The position numbers were made by a program, and so were the translations under genes. Positions 5,867-6,798 of a stretch of 6,798 nt of DNA are shown here, one piece after another (position 1 is the first letter of the stretch; each line of letters opens with the position of its first letter). The notes below the pieces were generated by a model. The model ran no database searches. It saw only the letters and a list, made by a program, of their open reading frames with translations, and was not told the DNA's origin. This DNA comes from Bacillota bacterium (GTDB lineage: Bacteria; Bacillota; UBA4882; UBA10575), in the NCBI GenBank assembly GCA_003511465.1, contig DOID01000029.1, positions 10,912 through 17,709 on the forward strand, given 5' to 3'.

Positions 5867-6798
5867 GTGATTCCCGTAAAGATGGAATTGACACCGGAGG
5901 AAAAAGGAATCCTTGAGGGTAAGCAAGGTGAAACATTGCAAAAAGTAATGGAGTCGGTGGTTCTGTATGGGGAAGTCTTTGGGGCCAAACGACTGGTCCC
6001 CCTGGATGGTCCGGTACATTTAGTAACTTCTTTTGGCATCCCACTCTTAAAACCGGTCTTTGAATTGATGGAAGAATTAATTACGAACAACCTGATAACG
6101 CAGGAACGCTTTACGGTCGATCCCCGACCCCTTGATTATGCCAATGTGAAGTGTAATCCCTTAGAGAAATTAGTTTTCAAGATTATGTATGGCAAACAAA
6201 ATGAATACGAAGAACAATTGCACAAAGTCGGGTTAAAGGATGAAAACGCCTTTAGCTGCACCTGCTATCAACCGGAGGTGGGAAATACTCCGTCTCAAGG
6301 GGATCGGTTAGCCTGGGCGGAATCTTCGGCAGTGGTTTACGCCAATTCAGTCTTGGGCGCTAGAACAAACCGCAACTCAGGAATAATCGAATTGTGTTGT
6401 GGGATTATCGGTAAAGCACCCGAGTTCGGCCTTCTTACTGATGAAGGACGGAAAGCCACCTGGCTGGTGGAAGTGAAGACTTCCCAAGCGCCCAATGCCC
6501 AGGTGTTGGGGAGCGCCATCGGTATGAAAGTAGTGGAGGATGTGCCTTACATTACCGGTTTAGATCAGTTTTTAAGCACCGACCCCACGGCGGCAACACG
6601 CGACTATTTAAAAGACATGGGAGCGGCCAGCGCTTCTAATGGGGCGGTCGGCCTGTACCATGTAGAAAACATTACTCCGGAAGCGCTTGAAACAGGAAGG
6701 CACTTACTAGCCAACAATTACCGGACATACACCATCGATGACCAGGAGATTGAACGCGTGATTCGTTCTTATCCGCTAATGTGGAAAGAGGCTGCGGC
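5867..6798 (+). CDS. Aconitase X-family dehydratase, catalytic subunit (3' end outside window)
   Basis: The 310 visible residues belong to the aconitase X catalytic domain (formerly DUF521). Characterised members are iron-sulfur dehydratases: cis-3-hydroxy-L-proline dehydratase in bacteria and phosphomevalonate dehydratase in archaea. Seen here are the N-terminal LTPEEKGILEGKQGE (7-21), the core AWAESSAVVYANSVLGARTNR (139-159), GKAPEFGLLTDEGRKA (172-187) and DMGAASASNGAVGLYHV (250-266). Candidate cluster cysteines are C96, C131, C133, C177 and C178. The version with SCTCYQPEVGNTP (130-142) and a paired Cys-Cys after RTNRNSG resembles the clostridial subgroup, whose substrate I do not know. 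Such proteins normally run past 400 residues and work with a small swivelling-domain protein (DUF126), either fused or encoded next door. Neither can be seen before the window ends. The gene diverges from the chemotaxis receptor and carries two operator-like repeats upstream. Confidence 0.9.
   Translation, partial: MIPVKMELTPEEKGILEGKQGETLQKVMESVVLYGEVFGAKRLVPLDGPVHLVTSFGIPLLKPVFELMEELITNNLITQERFTVDPRPLDYANVKCNPLEKLVFKIMYGKQNEYEEQLHKVGLKDENAFSCTCYQPEVGNTPSQGDRLAWAESSAVVYANSVLGARTNRNSGIIELCCGIIGKAPEFGLLTDEGRKATWLVEVKTSQAPNAQVLGSAIGMKVVEDVPYITGLDQFLSTDPTAATRDYLKDMGAASASNGAVGLYHVENITPEALETGRHLLANNYRTYTIDDQEIERVIRSYPLMWKEAA

Noticed and set aside
5697..6044. Minus-strand open frames covering the receptor promoter and the start of the aconitase X gene
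   Set aside because: They overlap a plus-strand protein with clear family motifs and show no family resemblance themselves.

Overview
This window looks like chromosomal DNA from a motile, mid-GC bacterium, most likely a clostridia-like member of the Bacillota. The signs are strong AGGAGG-type ribosome binding sites, a GTG-started chemotaxis receptor behind a sigma-D/sigma-28-like promoter, a lysine 2,3-aminomutase/acetyltransferase pair, and an aconitase X of the type I associate with Clostridia. The assignment is inferred from gene content and signals only. No mobile element, CRISPR array, rRNA or tRNA gene was seen.

Layout: (1) 2-1619, plus strand: the 3' part of lysine 2,3-aminomutase (ablA), overlapping a complete beta-lysine N-acetyltransferase gene (ablB). 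Together they should convert lysine to N-epsilon-acetyl-beta-lysine, a compatible solute. (2) 1636-2721, minus strand, convergent with ablB: a complete 6-phosphofructokinase with a Gly/Lys active-site pair that predicts an ATP-using enzyme of the group III lineage. (3) 2888-3691 (possibly to 3751), minus strand: an unrecognised protein ending in a carboxypeptidase-regulatory-like beta-sandwich domain. It has no signal peptide and a poorly defined start. (4) 3788-4071, plus strand: a compact unit of promoter, strong SD, a 55-codon small membrane protein and a perfect intrinsic terminator. (5) 4117-5625, minus strand: a chemotaxis receptor with six predicted membrane segments, no large periplasmic domain and no evident HAMP domain, preceded by a sigma-28-like promoter. 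(6) 5641-5866: a 226-base divergent regulatory region with two inverted repeats. (7) 5867-6798, plus strand: the 5' part of an aconitase X-family dehydratase, which starts at GTG and runs off the window.

The genes do not form one pathway. The region reads as ordinary housekeeping and accessory chromosome: osmolyte synthesis, glycolysis, chemotaxis and a dehydratase. I saw no convincing new multi-gene system. The points most worth a second look are the small membrane protein gene, the damaged-looking start of the beta-sandwich protein, the operator-like palindromes in front of the aconitase X gene, and the sigma-28-like promoter of the receptor.
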